From Teredinibacter franksiae (GTDB lineage: Bacteria > Pseudomonadota > Gammaproteobacteria > Pseudomonadales > Cellvibrionaceae), in the NCBI RefSeq assembly GCF_014218805.1, contig NZ_JACJUV010000001.1, positions 3,298,501 to 3,362,500 of the forward strand: a stretch of 64,000 nucleotides of DNA. The letters are read 5' to 3'. A program made the position numbers and the translations under genes. Under the pieces are notes generated by a model. It ran no database searches and had not been told where the DNA came from. It worked only from the letters and a program-made list of their open reading frames with translations. This document shows, piece after piece, positions 46,618 to 55,631 of this stretch; within the stretch, counting starts at the first letter, position 1; every line of letters begins with the position of its first letter.

Positions 46618-47538
46618 CTAGGCGCCATTGGGGAGTTCAATCGTGAAGGTAGTACCCTTGCCGATTTCGCTTGATGCTAGCAGCCTGCCGCCGTGCTTTT
46701 CAATGATGTTTTGTGAAATAGACAGGCCTAAACCTGTGCCCTTGCCGGGATCTTTAGTTGTGAAAAATGGGTCGAATATTTTCAATAGGTCTTTGGGGGC
46801 AATCCCATGCCCCGTGTCACTCACAATCACTTTAATCCCGCCTTCTATCGTTGAGGTGGAAATGGCGATAGTACCCTTTTCAGGAATGGCATGTGATGCG
46901 TTAATAAGGAGGTTTAGAATGACCTGCGAGAAGCCTCCTGCAAAACCATAAATATCGGGGAGATCGTTGTACTCCTCAACTATTTCAGCTTTGTATTTTA
47001 ATTCGTTCCACACGAGCTTGAGGGTATTTTTTACAGCATCGTTTGGGTTAAATAATTTTTTTTTGTCGCTATCTGGTCGAGAAAAATCTCTTAGGCTGCG
47101 TACGATACTAGCAATTTTATCCATGCCCATAATGGAGTCGTTGATAATGTCTTCAAAATCTTCCATTAAAAAGTCTAGGGTATGCTTCTCACTTAGCTCG
47201 GTATAGCTTATGGTTTTGCCTTGATTAAGCTCTTCCTGTAGCTCAGAAAGGAAGGCTATAAATTTAGTTCGGTACCGATTTAGAGAGGTAAGGTTACTTT
47301 TCACATAGGCAGATGGGTTGTTGATTTCATGGGCAACCCCTGCCGCGAGCTGGCCGATAGAGGCCAGCTTCTCCTGGTGTAAGAGCTGTGTTTTTTGCTG
47401 CTTAAGTCGATTGTAGGCGGAGGTTAGTGTTGTATTAGCCTCGTAGAGTTCGCGGGACTTATCTTCCAGGAGTTTGTCGGCTTGCTCGCGGGCTTTTTTT
47501 TGTCGTGCGTAAGCCGCTTTGTAATCGATGTTACTCAT
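46618..47538 (-). CDS. Soluble histidine kinase (H-NOX partner)
   Basis: 306-aa cytosolic sensor kinase with no membrane segment. N-terminal coiled coil about 1-55, dimerisation/phospho-acceptor H70 in LAAGVAHEINNP, ATP-binding core with N-box LNLLINASHAIPEKG, G1 VSDTGHGI, F-box FDPFFTTK and G2 GTGLGLSISQNI. Its start overlaps the H-NOX stop by 4 bases, so the two are made together. In Shewanella and Vibrio such a kinase (HnoK) is inhibited by NO-bound H-NOX. Targets are likely the receivers at 48086 and 49556, and possibly the sigma-54 activator (inference). Confidence 0.9.
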   Translation of the reverse strand: MSNIDYKAAYARQKKAREQADKLLEDKSRELYEANTTLTSAYNRLKQQKTQLLHQEKLASIGQLAAGVAHEINNPSAYVKSNLTSLNRYRTKFIAFLSELQEELNQGKTISYTELSEKHTLDFLMEDFEDIINDSIMGMDKIASIVRSLRDFSRPDSDKKKLFNPNDAVKNTLKLVWNELKYKAEIVEEYNDLPDIYGFAGGFSQVILNLLINASHAIPEKGTIAISTSTIEGGIKVIVSDTGHGIAPKDLLKIFDPFFTTKDPGKGTGLGLSISQNIIEKHGGRLLASSEIGKGTTFTIELPNGA

Positions 47539-48077
47539 GTTAGTTCTATATCGATAACGCAGAAATCATCATTGCGGTGGCAGCATTTACTCTGATTTAT
47601 TGTTGCGTGAACTTTGAAGTGCTCTGCTGCGCCAGAAATAAGACCTTCAGCAAGGAAACACATTTTTCGTGGTGATGAATATAGCATTTGTATATGGCGC
47701 TCGCTTGCGCGCACACACTGAATTTTAGGTAGTGAAGCATTAGGGTATAGTTTTTCTACTTCTTTGTGAATGACGCCCTCAATGCTACATAAAAAGTCAA
47801 AAAAATTGTCGTACATGTTGGCGAAAATTGGAAATTTTGAATTTAGACCTTTAAACAGGTAGTTGCCAAAACTTCGCGTTATTTCATTGATGTCGATATC
47901 GGTAACATCGGCTAATGCAACCAGTAAGGCTATGATTTCTTCGTCTTTATAGCTGCCGGCGGAAGCGTATATGCCTTCTGATTCAGGTTTCGCTTGTGCG
48001 AGAATCTCTTCCCAGGCTTTTATGCCGTAGGCTTCTTCTACCATATCATTGAGAGCAATAAATACCGCGCCTTTCAT
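47535..48077 (-). CDS. H-NOX heme gas-sensor protein
   Basis: 180-aa heme NO/O2-binding domain protein. Proximal heme ligand H104 in FLCSIEGVIHKEVEKLYP and the porphyrin-binding Y-x-S-x-R motif as Y133/S135/R137 in LYSSPRKMC are intact. C140 and the C-terminal C165/C166/H167/C173 group resemble the structural zinc site of some NO-specific H-NOX proteins. No distal-pocket tyrosine can be claimed from sequence alone. Stand-alone form, co-translated with the kinase downstream. Confidence 0.93.
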   Translation of the reverse strand: MKGAVFIALNDMVEEAYGIKAWEEILAQAKPESEGIYASAGSYKDEEIIALLVALADVTDIDINEITRSFGNYLFKGLNSKFPIFANMYDNFFDFLCSIEGVIHKEVEKLYPNASLPKIQCVRASERHIQMLYSSPRKMCFLAEGLISGAAEHFKVHATINQSKCCHRNDDFCVIDIELT

Positions 48078-48085
48078 ATTCGTTC

Positions 48086-49396
48086 TCAGTTGAGGGGTCT
48101 ATTGATCCGGATTTCAAGTTTGTCACCGGTGCTTTTTTCGTACACACGCAATTTTTCAATATGGGTTGCCGTCAACGTGGTTCCGGCTTTCAACAGCAGA
48201 GCGTTGTGCAAAGAAAAAATGTCGGCAGCTAACACCGTTCCAGGAACCAGCTGAAACTGATCTTTAGACAGTATAGTTGAGTCTCGTTTAAGTGAATCTG
48301 CATGAACCAGATTAAAAAATTCAGTTAGAACTTGGGAGTCGTAGGTTTCTCCCGAGAGGTTTTGCATGTAAGCGCGGGCGGCTCTGTGTCCAATTATTCC
48401 CTCCTCTAGGCGACCCTCATACAGGAGCACATATTCGGTTACCACGCACATGATGCGTGCCGCCAGAGGGATATCTTGAGCGGTTAGACCTCGTGGGTAG
48501 CCGCTGCCGTCAAGGTGCTCTTTGTGTTTGCCTACAATGTCCGCAACGGGAGCCAGTTCGGGTAAACCGCTGAGTACGGTTTCGCCAATTTCGACCTGAG
48601 CGCGGTAGCGTTTGAGCTCATTTGTATCCATCTCGGATACAACGCGGTAAGCCCAGTAGTCGGCGATAGCGAGGCTGCCAATATTGTGTAGTTGACTCGC
48701 CAACTGCAGATTCTCGGTTTCTGTGGGTGGTAGGCATAGTCGCTCACCGGTGGCGACGGCAATATTTTCCACAAAATGGCTATGTCCGTCGCCTTTACCG
48801 CTGAGTTCAATAAGGCTGGATACCGCACTTAGCAAGCCTTTAGCGCGCGATTGGGCCTGCTGATGTTCGATGCTGAGTAGAGATAGGGCTTGCGCAACTT
48901 CAATCGTTTTCTCCTTTACCTTACCGTCAAGGCAGAGGGCGAGGCGGCCGAGTTTTTTGTTTTGCGCAGCGGTGAGTTTCTCTAAGCGTTTTTGTTCTTT
49001 TTGTGCAGACTGAAAATCTAGTGCGCCTTGGATTACACGGGTAAGTACCTGATCATCCCAGGGTTTTGATATGTAGTTAAAAATTTTGGCATCGTTTACA
49101 ACCTTTTCCAGCGCGTGAACATCGGCATAACCGGTGATGAGGATACGCTCCGTATCCGGTTGTTCGTTGCGCACACGCGTCAGGAACTCGGCTCCGTCCA
49201 TGCCTGGCATACGCATGTCTGAAACGACTACGTTCACCGGTTGTTGCTTTAGTACGGCTAAGCCTTCTTCCGCCGAATTTGCGCAAAAAACCGACCATGA
49301 TTCGTCTAATGCAAGTCTTTTCAAGGATTTTAGTACAGGAAGTTCATCGTCCACGAAAAGTATGGATGGCGTTCGCACTGGTGTGATGTTGATCAT
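48086..49396 (-). CDS. Response regulator with degenerate HD-GYP domain (HnoD-like)
   Basis: 436 aa. Receiver about 12-130 (LFVDDE, VVSDMRMPGMDG, ISKPWDD), coiled linker, then an HD-GYP-type domain about 190-360. The domain is worn at metal sites: HNIGS replaces HDIGK, RAQVEIGE lacks the usual histidine, and HKE replaces HHE before DGSGYPRGL, so c-di-GMP hydrolysis is unlikely. This matches HnoD of Shewanella, a catalytically dead HD-GYP regulator in the H-NOX network. ATG 49396 follows a strong GGAGG. Eight bases separate it from the H-NOX gene. Confidence 0.86.
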   Translation of the reverse strand: MINITPVRTPSILFVDDELPVLKSLKRLALDESWSVFCANSAEEGLAVLKQQPVNVVVSDMRMPGMDGAEFLTRVRNEQPDTERILITGYADVHALEKVVNDAKIFNYISKPWDDQVLTRVIQGALDFQSAQKEQKRLEKLTAAQNKKLGRLALCLDGKVKEKTIEVAQALSLLSIEHQQAQSRAKGLLSAVSSLIELSGKGDGHSHFVENIAVATGERLCLPPTETENLQLASQLHNIGSLAIADYWAYRVVSEMDTNELKRYRAQVEIGETVLSGLPELAPVADIVGKHKEHLDGSGYPRGLTAQDIPLAARIMCVVTEYVLLYEGRLEEGIIGHRAARAYMQNLSGETYDSQVLTEFFNLVHADSLKRDSTILSKDQFQLVPGTVLAADIFSLHNALLLKAGTTLTATHIEKLRVYEKSTGDKLEIRINRPLN

Positions 49397-49555
49397 AAAA
49401 ACCTCCGAATGCCTCAAAGCAGATTAAAAAACAGCCTTTAATGCTTGAATATCAGTTATAACATGAATAACATGAACCAATAAAGACTGCTTTGTTATGG
49501 CGCTAACGCGGGTTCCATCTTCGAGTTATATACGGGGTGCTTGGGTATATCTGTA

Positions 49556-50110
49556 ATGAATAAAACACACTACACCTCGGGAGAGGTCGCTAAGTTGTGC
49601 GGGGTTAGTCTTCGTACGGTGCTCAACTGGATTGCTAAAGGGTTGCTTAAGGCTCACCAATTACCGGGTGCTCGGGGGGATAATCGAGTACTGGTTGAGG
49701 ATCTTGTCGTATTTATGCGCGCCAGCAATCTGCCTTTGCCAGCAGCGTTGGAGCCTCAGCGACGGTTTGCGCTTATTGTTGACGATGAGCTGGCCATGGC
49801 AAAATCCATACAGCGGGTATTGAGGGTGAATGGGTTTCAGACGGCCATTGCCACCGATGGTTTCACAGCGGGAATGCTGTACGCCAAAGAGAAACCACTG
49901 CTGATGACCTTGGATCTACAGATGCCTAAGTTGAATGGAATCGATGTGCTTAAGGATATTGGAGGTGAAAAATACGGAAAAATATTGGTTATTTCGGGGA
50001 TGGCTGAAGATACTTTGAGCTTAGCTTTGGCTCACGGTGCGGACGCGACACTTCACAAACCGTTTGATAATGAACAGCTTGAGTCTATTGTGTCGGAGTG
50101 GTTTTGCTAG
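49556..50110 (+). CDS. HTH (excisionase-like)-receiver regulator
   Basis: 184 aa with reversed domain order: N-terminal helix-turn-helix of the MerR/excisionase type (YTSGEVAKLCGVSLRTVLNW, then a wing with RGDNRVLVEDL), then a receiver (IVDDE, phospho-acceptor D120 in TLDLQMPKLNG, LHKPFD). Divergent from the H-NOX operon, so likely part of it, in a place comparable to the HTH regulator HnoC though with a different architecture. ATG 49556 gives MNKTHYTSGEVA; TTG 49541 is an alternative. Probably binds the 160-base divergent promoter region. Confidence 0.85.
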   Translation: MNKTHYTSGEVAKLCGVSLRTVLNWIAKGLLKAHQLPGARGDNRVLVEDLVVFMRASNLPLPAALEPQRRFALIVDDELAMAKSIQRVLRVNGFQTAIATDGFTAGMLYAKEKPLLMTLDLQMPKLNGIDVLKDIGGEKYGKILVISGMAEDTLSLALAHGADATLHKPFDNEQLESIVSEWFC

Positions 50111-50124
50111 CGTCTGGTAGGAAA

Positions 50125-50201
<77 letters not shown>

Positions 50202-50466
50202 ATTTTCTACCGAGTGCGATGACCTTCTGTAATCATCTGCTGCAAATAAAAATATCGTGTTGATTTTAATTTGCATCGCTTTGGTCGCGCAAACGCGAGG
50301 GTTTGCTTACCTTTGCTTTGCCCATATTACCTAGCGGCAATGTGTTGAGCTAATACCCTCACCGTCTCTTCGAGCGGCTTACCCGGTTAATTTTTATGTT
50401 AAAAATCTGGCCGGGTTCGAGAGGGCGGCTATTTTCACTAGTCGTCCCTTTAAAGTCAAGGGTGAT

Positions 50467-51558
50467 TTAAACGTTGAAGCGGAAATGTACGACGTCGCCA
50501 TCCTTCACGATATAGTCTTTGCCCTCAAGTCGCCATTTACCGGCTTCTTTAGCTCCGGCTTCGCCTTTGTTGCTAACAAAATGGTCATAGGCAACGACTT
50601 CCGCACGGATAAAGCCTTTCTCAAAGTCCGTATGAATTTTGCCCGCCGCTTGAGGTGCTGTGGCGCCCACTGGAATGGTCCAAGCGCGTACTTCTTTTAC
50701 TCCTGCGGTAAAGTAGGTGTGTAGATCTAACAGGTCATAACCGGCACGAATAACACGGTTCAGGCCTGGTTCTGCCATGCCCATCTCTTCAAGAAATTCG
50801 GTTTTTTCTTCCTCGTCGAGTTCAGCAATCTCGGCTTCCATTTTATTGCAGATGGGAACCACAATAGCACCCTCACTTTTTGCAATACCTTGCACTATGT
50901 CGAGTAGCGGGTTGTTGGTGAAACCGTTTTCTTCAACGTTGGCGATGTACATGGTTGGCTTGAGGGTCAGTAGGCTGAGCTCTTTTAGCTGCTTAGTACG
51001 ATCTTCATCTAAGCCGAATGAACGCAAGGGCTTGGCCTCGTTCAAGTGCGGTAGTATTTCTTCCAGCAGGGTTTTCATGCGCATAGCATCTTTGTCCTGC
51101 CCCTTTGCCATTTTACCGACGCGGAACAGTGCTTTTTCTACGGTGTCTAGGTCTGCTAGGGCGAGTTCGGTATTGATCACCTCAATATCCGAAGCGGGAT
51201 TAATGTGGCCGTCTACATGGATGACGTTAGGATCCTCGAAGCAGCGTACCACATGGGCAATGGCGTCGGTTTCACGGATAGTTGCGAGAAACTTGTTGCC
51301 TAGGCCTTCACCCTTGGACGCGCCTGCCACAAGGCCTGCAATATCGACAAACTCCATGGTGGTGGGGACAACGCGCTCGGGCTTTACGATTTCCGCCAAT
51401 TTATCTTGGCGGGGATCGGGAACGGCAACCACACCAGCGTTGGGCTCGATGGTGCAGAAGGGAAAATTTCCCGCGTCGATACCGGCTTGGGTGAGCGCAT
51501 TAAATAAAGTGGATTTGCCAACGTTAGGCAGGCCAACAATGCCGCAGTTAAAGCCCAT
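50467..51558 (-). CDS. ychF: Redox-regulated ATPase YchF
   Basis: 363-aa OBG-family P-loop protein that prefers ATP and binds ribosomes. G1 [15 protein letters not shown]3 [17 protein letters not shown], NxxE-type VEENG and the C-terminal TGS domain ([21 protein letters not shown]) are intact. Paired with pth, the usual order. 98 bases separate it from the pth stop. Confidence 0.96.
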   Translation of the reverse strand: MGFNCGIVGLPNVGKSTLFNALTQAGIDAGNFPFCTIEPNAGVVAVPDPRQDKLAEIVKPERVVPTTMEFVDIAGLVAGASKGEGLGNKFLATIRETDAIAHVVRCFEDPNVIHVDGHINPASDIEVINTELALADLDTVEKALFRVGKMAKGQDKDAMRMKTLLEEILPHLNEAKPLRSFGLDEDRTKQLKELSLLTLKPTMYIANVEENGFTNNPLLDIVQGIAKSEGAIVVPICNKMEAEIAELDEEEKTEFLEEMGMAEPGLNRVIRAGYDLLDLHTYFTAGVKEVRAWTIPVGATAPQAAGKIHTDFEKGFIRAEVVAYDHFVSNKGEAGAKEAGKWRLEGKDYIVKDGDVVHFRFNV

Positions 51559-51656
51559 AAGTTTTTACCTTTCTAAAAGTGTTCAAATACGTTAATAACG
51601 AGAGCGGTCGTTTCCAAAAGCCGCGTAGCCGTGCTACAGAGTCCAGCCGGGCCGCA

Positions 51657-52241
51657 TTACGCGCGGGTATGTAGTTGCAGCATGGCCTTTTCCCAGTTGC
51701 CAGCTACGAGGTCGAAAATAGCTTTTTCGCTGTCGCGAATGGCGTCTTCAATTAATGTTTGTTCGCTAGCAGGCGCTTTTTTCAGTACAAAGTTACTCAC
51801 CATTTTGGCGTTGCCAGGGTGGCCAATGCCAATGCGCAGGCGGCCAAAATTTTTGTTGTTACCCAGTGCGCTGATGATATCGCGCAGGCCATTGTGGCCG
51901 CCATGGCCTCCGCCAACCTTTAATTTGGCCACACCGGGGTCGAGGTCCAGTTCGTCGTGAACCACTAGAATATTTTCTGGCGCTATTTTAAAGAAATTTG
52001 CCAGCGAGGCTACCGCTTGGCCGCTTCGGTTCATAAAAGTGGTGGGTACCAATAGGCGAACATCTTTACCGCTAACGGTAATACGGCCGGAATAGCCAAA
52101 ATGCTTCGGCGTATTGCTTAGTGTTTGTCCGTGAGCACGTGCCAGTTCTTCGGCAAAATCCTGGCCGGCATTGTGACGGGTATTGGCGTATTCAGCACCG
52201 GGGTTACCCAGGCCTACAATCATTTTTACGGGTGCGTTCAT
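51657..52241 (-). CDS. pth: Peptidyl-tRNA hydrolase
   Basis: 194-aa enzyme that recycles peptidyl-tRNA. N-terminal [21 protein letters not shown] with the catalytic His, the FMNRSG motif and HDELDLDPG are intact. Length equals E. coli Pth (194). Between rplY and ychF as expected. Confidence 0.97.
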   Translation of the reverse strand: MNAPVKMIVGLGNPGAEYANTRHNAGQDFAEELARAHGQTLSNTPKHFGYSGRITVSGKDVRLLVPTTFMNRSGQAVASLANFFKIAPENILVVHDELDLDPGVAKLKVGGGHGGHNGLRDIISALGNNKNFGRLRIGIGHPGNAKMVSNFVLKKAPASEQTLIEDAIRDSEKAIFDLVAGNWEKAMLQLHTRA

Positions 52242-52301
52242 GGTGTCGGTAAATCGTTGCTATTTATGCTGCGAGGTTTATCGCTGGGTGCATAGATACA
52301 A

Positions 52302-52326
52302 AAAGGGCAGCCTTTGGCTGCCCTTT
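52302..52326 (-). terminator. Terminator downstream of rplY
   Basis: AAAGGGCAGCC / GGCTGCCCTTT form a perfect 11-bp stem around a 3-base loop, with a T5 tail on the minus strand, 16 bases past the rplY stop and before pth. Confidence 0.85.
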
Positions 52327-52342
52327 GAAGGTTTTGAAGCGG

Positions 52343-52993
52343 TTACGCTTCTCCGCCTTCACCACTTTCTTCGCTTGCTTCGCCTTCCTCGCCTTCGGTA
52401 GCACTACCGCGAGGCTTGCCGATGGTGGCAACGGGGAGATCGTGATCAGTACCGTGTGCCAAGGCTACAGATTCTACACCCTTCGGCAATTGTAGGTCAG
52501 AGATATGTACGATTTGACCCACTTCAACCTCGGCTAGATCCACTTCGATAAATTCAGGTAGATCGCCAGGCAAACAGCTGATTTCAAGTTCGGTCATGCT
52601 GTGGGAGGCCGTGCCGCCCTGAACCTTAACGCCTGTAGAGGTGTCTTCGTTTATGAAGTGCAGAGGTACCCGGGTAGTGAACTTCTTAGTTTTGGATACG
52701 CGCAAGAAGTCTACGTGCAAAATTTGGGGTTTTGCAGGGTGACGCTGCAAATCCTTGAGGATCACATCTTCGTCTTTGCCCGCAACGTTCAGGGTGATGA
52801 TGTGAGAGTAAAATGCTTCGTTCTCAAGGTGCTTGGACAGCTCGTTGTGCGAAAGAGAGATATTAACGGGGTTTTTGCGACCGCCATATACAATAGCGGG
52901 TACTAAACCGGCTTCGCGACGCAGGCGGCGGCTCGCACCTTTTCCTGTGTCATCGCGCAGCGTTGCGTCGAGTTTGAAGTCTTCAGTAGACAT
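52343..52993 (-). CDS. rplY: 50S ribosomal protein L25 (Ctc form)
   Basis: 216-aa L25/TL5-Ctc protein that binds 5S rRNA. N-terminal L25 domain ([29 protein letters not shown]) plus the longer beta-rich C-terminal extension and an acidic Glu/Gly tail, as in most marine gammaproteobacteria; E. coli has only the short form. ATG 52993 gives MSTEDFKL. Ends in its own terminator. Confidence 0.95.
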   Translation of the reverse strand: MSTEDFKLDATLRDDTGKGASRRLRREAGLVPAIVYGGRKNPVNISLSHNELSKHLENEAFYSHIITLNVAGKDEDVILKDLQRHPAKPQILHVDFLRVSKTKKFTTRVPLHFINEDTSTGVKVQGGTASHSMTELEISCLPGDLPEFIEVDLAEVEVGQIVHISDLQLPKGVESVALAHGTDHDLPVATIGKPRGSATEGEEGEASEESGEGGEA

Positions 52994-53091
52994 AATGTGC
53001 TCCAAAAAATAAAAAACCACGCTATCCCGCGACCAGGAACAGAGTGGGGGTTTATGAAACGCGAGAGCTTTAAGGTGCGCTCGCGCTTTTA

Positions 53092-53109
53092 TTTTCCCAG
53101 GTGGGAAAA
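53092..53109 (-). terminator. Hairpin between prs and rplY
   Basis: TTTTCCCA / TGGGAAAA stem with a 2-base loop just after the prs stop (53114) on the minus strand. A weak terminator or processing hairpin. Confidence 0.4.
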
Positions 53110-53113
53110 ATAC

Positions 53114-54067
53114 TTACCCGGCCGGCTCGCCAAACATGGCGCTCAGCGACTCTTCGTTGCTGATACGGCGCATCGCTTCTGCGAGCATGTGCGACAGGCT
53201 CAGGGTACGAATGCGCTTGCAGGCCTTGCCTTCGTCCGATAGAGGGATGGAGTCGGTAACGACAAGTTCATCCATTTGTGAGTTGTTCAGCCGTTCTATT
53301 GCCGGCCCGGACAGTACCGGGTGGGTAGCATAAGCAACGACTTTATTGGCGCCGTGTTTTTTCAACGCTGTTGCTGCGTTACACAGGGTGCCGGCGGTGT
53401 CTACCATGTCATCGACTAGCAAACAGGTGCGGCCTTCAATCTCACCAATAATATTCATCACTTCGGCCACGTTGGCCGCCGGACGGCGTTTGTCGATAAT
53501 CGCTAGTTCGATGCCCAGTTGCTTGGCAACAGCGCGGGCGCGAACAACGCCACCGATATCGGGTGATACAACCACCAGGTTTTCAAAATTTTGCTTTTCG
53601 ATGTCGGTTAGCAATACGGGCGAGCCGTATACGTTATCCACCGGGACATCAAAAAAGCCCTGGATTTGCTCTGCGTGCAAATCCACGGTTAGTACTCTGT
53701 CTACACCGACGGTTACCATCATGTCGGCAACCACTTTTGCGGTGATGGGCACGCGGGCCGACCGAACGCGTCGATCTTGGCGGGCGTAACCAAAGTAGGG
53801 AACCACGGCGGTAATGCGGCCAGCCGAGGCTCGGCGCAACGCGTCCACCATCACGATCAATTCCATTATGTTGTCGTTGGTGGGGTTGCAGGTGGGTTGA
53901 ATAACGAAGACATCGCGACCGCGAACGTTTTCATTCAATTCCACCATAATTTCGCCGTCTGAAAACTTGTCGACGGTTGCGTCCCCGAGTGGTATTCCTA
54001 GGTTGGCAACAACCTTTTCAGCTAATTCGGGGTTTGCATTGCCACTAAATACCATCAAATCAGGCAC
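53114..54067 (-). CDS. prs: Ribose-phosphate pyrophosphokinase
   Basis: 317-aa PRPP synthase. PRPP-binding loop [16 protein letters not shown]-site [20 protein letters not shown] stretch and [11 protein letters not shown] are intact. I prefer GTG 54067: it is preceded by AGGAG at 8 bases and gives (M)[15 protein letters not shown], which aligns with E. coli MPDMKLFAGNATPELA. ATG 54055 or longer in-frame starts are less likely. tRNA-Gln and ispE lie just upstream, the classic order. Confidence 0.96.
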   Translation of the reverse strand: MPDLMVFSGNANPELAEKVVANLGIPLGDATVDKFSDGEIMVELNENVRGRDVFVIQPTCNPTNDNIMELIVMVDALRRASAGRITAVVPYFGYARQDRRVRSARVPITAKVVADMMVTVGVDRVLTVDLHAEQIQGFFDVPVDNVYGSPVLLTDIEKQNFENLVVVSPDIGGVVRARAVAKQLGIELAIIDKRRPAANVAEVMNIIGEIEGRTCLLVDDMVDTAGTLCNAATALKKHGANKVVAYATHPVLSGPAIERLNNSQMDELVVTDSIPLSDEGKACKRIRTLSLSHMLAEAMRRISNEESLSAMFGEPAG

Positions 54068-54143
54068 TTTTCCGCTCCTTCTACAGGTTCTGTTGCGATA
54101 CGCGAAGGATAGTGTAGGGAGGGCGCGGTTGGAAGAATAAAAT

Positions 54144-54218
54144 TGGCTGGGGTGGAAGGATTCGAACCTTCGCATGACGGGATCAAAACCCGCTGCCTTA
54201 CCGCTTGGCTACACCCCA
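54144..54218 (-). tRNA. tRNA-Gln (TTG)
   Basis: 75-base cloverleaf with encoded CCA: acceptor TGGGGTG/CACCCCA-type, D-arm, anticodon stem CGGG/CCCG with loop reading TTG, T-arm with GGTTCGAATCC. Closely matches E. coli tRNA-Gln. Lies between ispE and prs. Confidence 0.96.
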
Positions 54219-54230
54219 GTGGAACTGGTA

Positions 54231-55067
54231 TCAGGGGAGGCATTGATGCAGTGGCGAATCATTCACGCCTTGGGCTACAAAGCCATGTAAATGCCTTGGT
54301 AGTTTGGCGTAAACATCCAGTGCTTTCTGTTCCGTTTGGAAGGCTGCGAATACACAAGCTCCCGTTCCGGTCAGTTGCGCTAGGCCATATTGATCTAGCC
54401 AATCAACCGCATCTCTCACCTGCGGGAACATCTTTTCAACCAATGGTTGACAGTCGTTTTTCCCACCCTTCTCGAGGAAGGCGGCTACTGTAATGGCGAG
54501 GGTATCTCTTGTCAAATCTTTATGTGAAAAAATTGTGGCGGTGCTGACGTGGCAGTCTGGCGCCAGTACTAGGTACCAGAGCGAGGGCATTTGCACCGGT
54601 AGGAGGCGCTCGCCCACCCCTTCTGCCCAGGCTGTTTTGCCGCGAACAAATACGGGAACATCGGCTCCCAGTTGACGACCTAGCTCTGCCAGTTGGTTTA
54701 TCGTGAGTTGGCATTGCCATAAATGGTTCAGGCCCAGCAGCGTTGTGGCTGCATTACTGCTGCCGCCGCCTATACCGCCGCCCATCGGCAGTTCTTTATG
54801 TAGGTGCAGGTCTGCGCCAAGGGGGGAGCCAGTTGCGCATTGAAGCAGTTTTGCGGCCTTGTACACTAGATTGCAGTGGGTGGGCAGGTTTGGGATCTCG
54901 GGGCTGAGATGAATCTGACCATCCTTTCGGCAGCTAAGTCTCAGTTCATCGCCTACGGTGAGTAGCTGGAAAAGGGTTTGCAGGTCGTGGTAACCGTCTG
55001 TGCGCTTACCGGTGATATGCAGAAATAAATTCAACTTTGCTGGGCAGGGGAGGGTAATGCTGGGCAA
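54231..55067 (-). CDS. ispE: 4-diphosphocytidyl-2-C-methyl-D-erythritol kinase
   Basis: 278-aa GHMP kinase of the MEP isoprenoid pathway. N-terminal [20 protein letters not shown] and the glycine-rich ATP site [18 protein letters not shown] are intact, as is the C-terminal [12 protein letters not shown]. Four bases after the lolB stop. Confidence 0.96.
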   Translation of the reverse strand: MPSITLPCPAKLNLFLHITGKRTDGYHDLQTLFQLLTVGDELRLSCRKDGQIHLSPEIPNLPTHCNLVYKAAKLLQCATGSPLGADLHLHKELPMGGGIGGGSSNAATTLLGLNHLWQCQLTINQLAELGRQLGADVPVFVRGKTAWAEGVGERLLPVQMPSLWYLVLAPDCHVSTATIFSHKDLTRDTLAITVAAFLEKGGKNDCQPLVEKMFPQVRDAVDWLDQYGLAQLTGTGACVFAAFQTEQKALDVYAKLPRHLHGFVAQGVNDSPLHQCLP

Positions 55068-55070
55068 GGC

Positions 55071-55631
55071 TTAGAGCTCCCACTTCTTGAGCAGTAGCGT
55101 AATTTGGGTGTTGTTACGCACCGCTATTAGTTTGTAGGGTAGGGTTAGTTGGTCCAATTGTTGGTGGCGCAGGTAATTTAGCGTCCAACCCTGTTGTTCC
55201 AAGCTTAGTAATAAACCGTTTTCGTTACGTTCTTCATGGTCGATGGGGCTGTGGGGGGAGGCAAGCCCGCGCACCCACCAAGTCATATCCTTAACCGGGA
55301 ATGACCAGCCGAGGTTCATGGTCATTAATTCTTCCGCTGTAGAGGCGGATTGCTCGCGGCCATCGGCGTGCAGGGTAATGCCTCGGTGATTGCTTACCAG
55401 TCTGGCGCTACCCTGACCAAGGGGGCCATGAATGCGAATGGTGTAGTCTTCAAGGTTTTGCTGCCAGCTAAAATAACCACTGTGGGATTCACGGTGGTGC
55501 TTGATGGCGATTTTGCCTTCCAGCAGCCAATATTCCATAGCGGCTATATCGTTTGGCAGCAGGCGCTGGGGAGGCGTGCTTGCGCAGCTGCTCAGCAGCA
55601 GTACTAGGGCTGTGAGCAGGAGTGGGCGCAT
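55071..55631 (-). CDS. lolB: Outer-membrane lipoprotein receptor LolB
   Basis: 186-aa lipoprotein that accepts lipoproteins from LolA and inserts them in the outer membrane. Lipobox LLLSSC, then WLLEGKIAIKHHRESHSGYFSWQQ and YTIRIHGPLGQGSARL, typical of LolB. Start overlaps the upstream TPR gene by one base. Next to ispE and divergent from hemA, as in E. coli. Confidence 0.94.
   Translation of the reverse strand: MRPLLLTALVLLLSSCASTPPQRLLPNDIAAMEYWLLEGKIAIKHHRESHSGYFSWQQNLEDYTIRIHGPLGQGSARLVSNHRGITLHADGREQSASTAEELMTMNLGWSFPVKDMTWWVRGLASPHSPIDHEERNENGLLLSLEQQGWTLNYLRHQQLDQLTLPYKLIAVRNNTQITLLLKKWEL

Noticed and set aside
50777..51595. 272-codon plus-strand open frame over ychF
   Set aside because: It is the antisense of an intact, conserved ychF; serine/arginine-rich composition is typical of a shadow frame.
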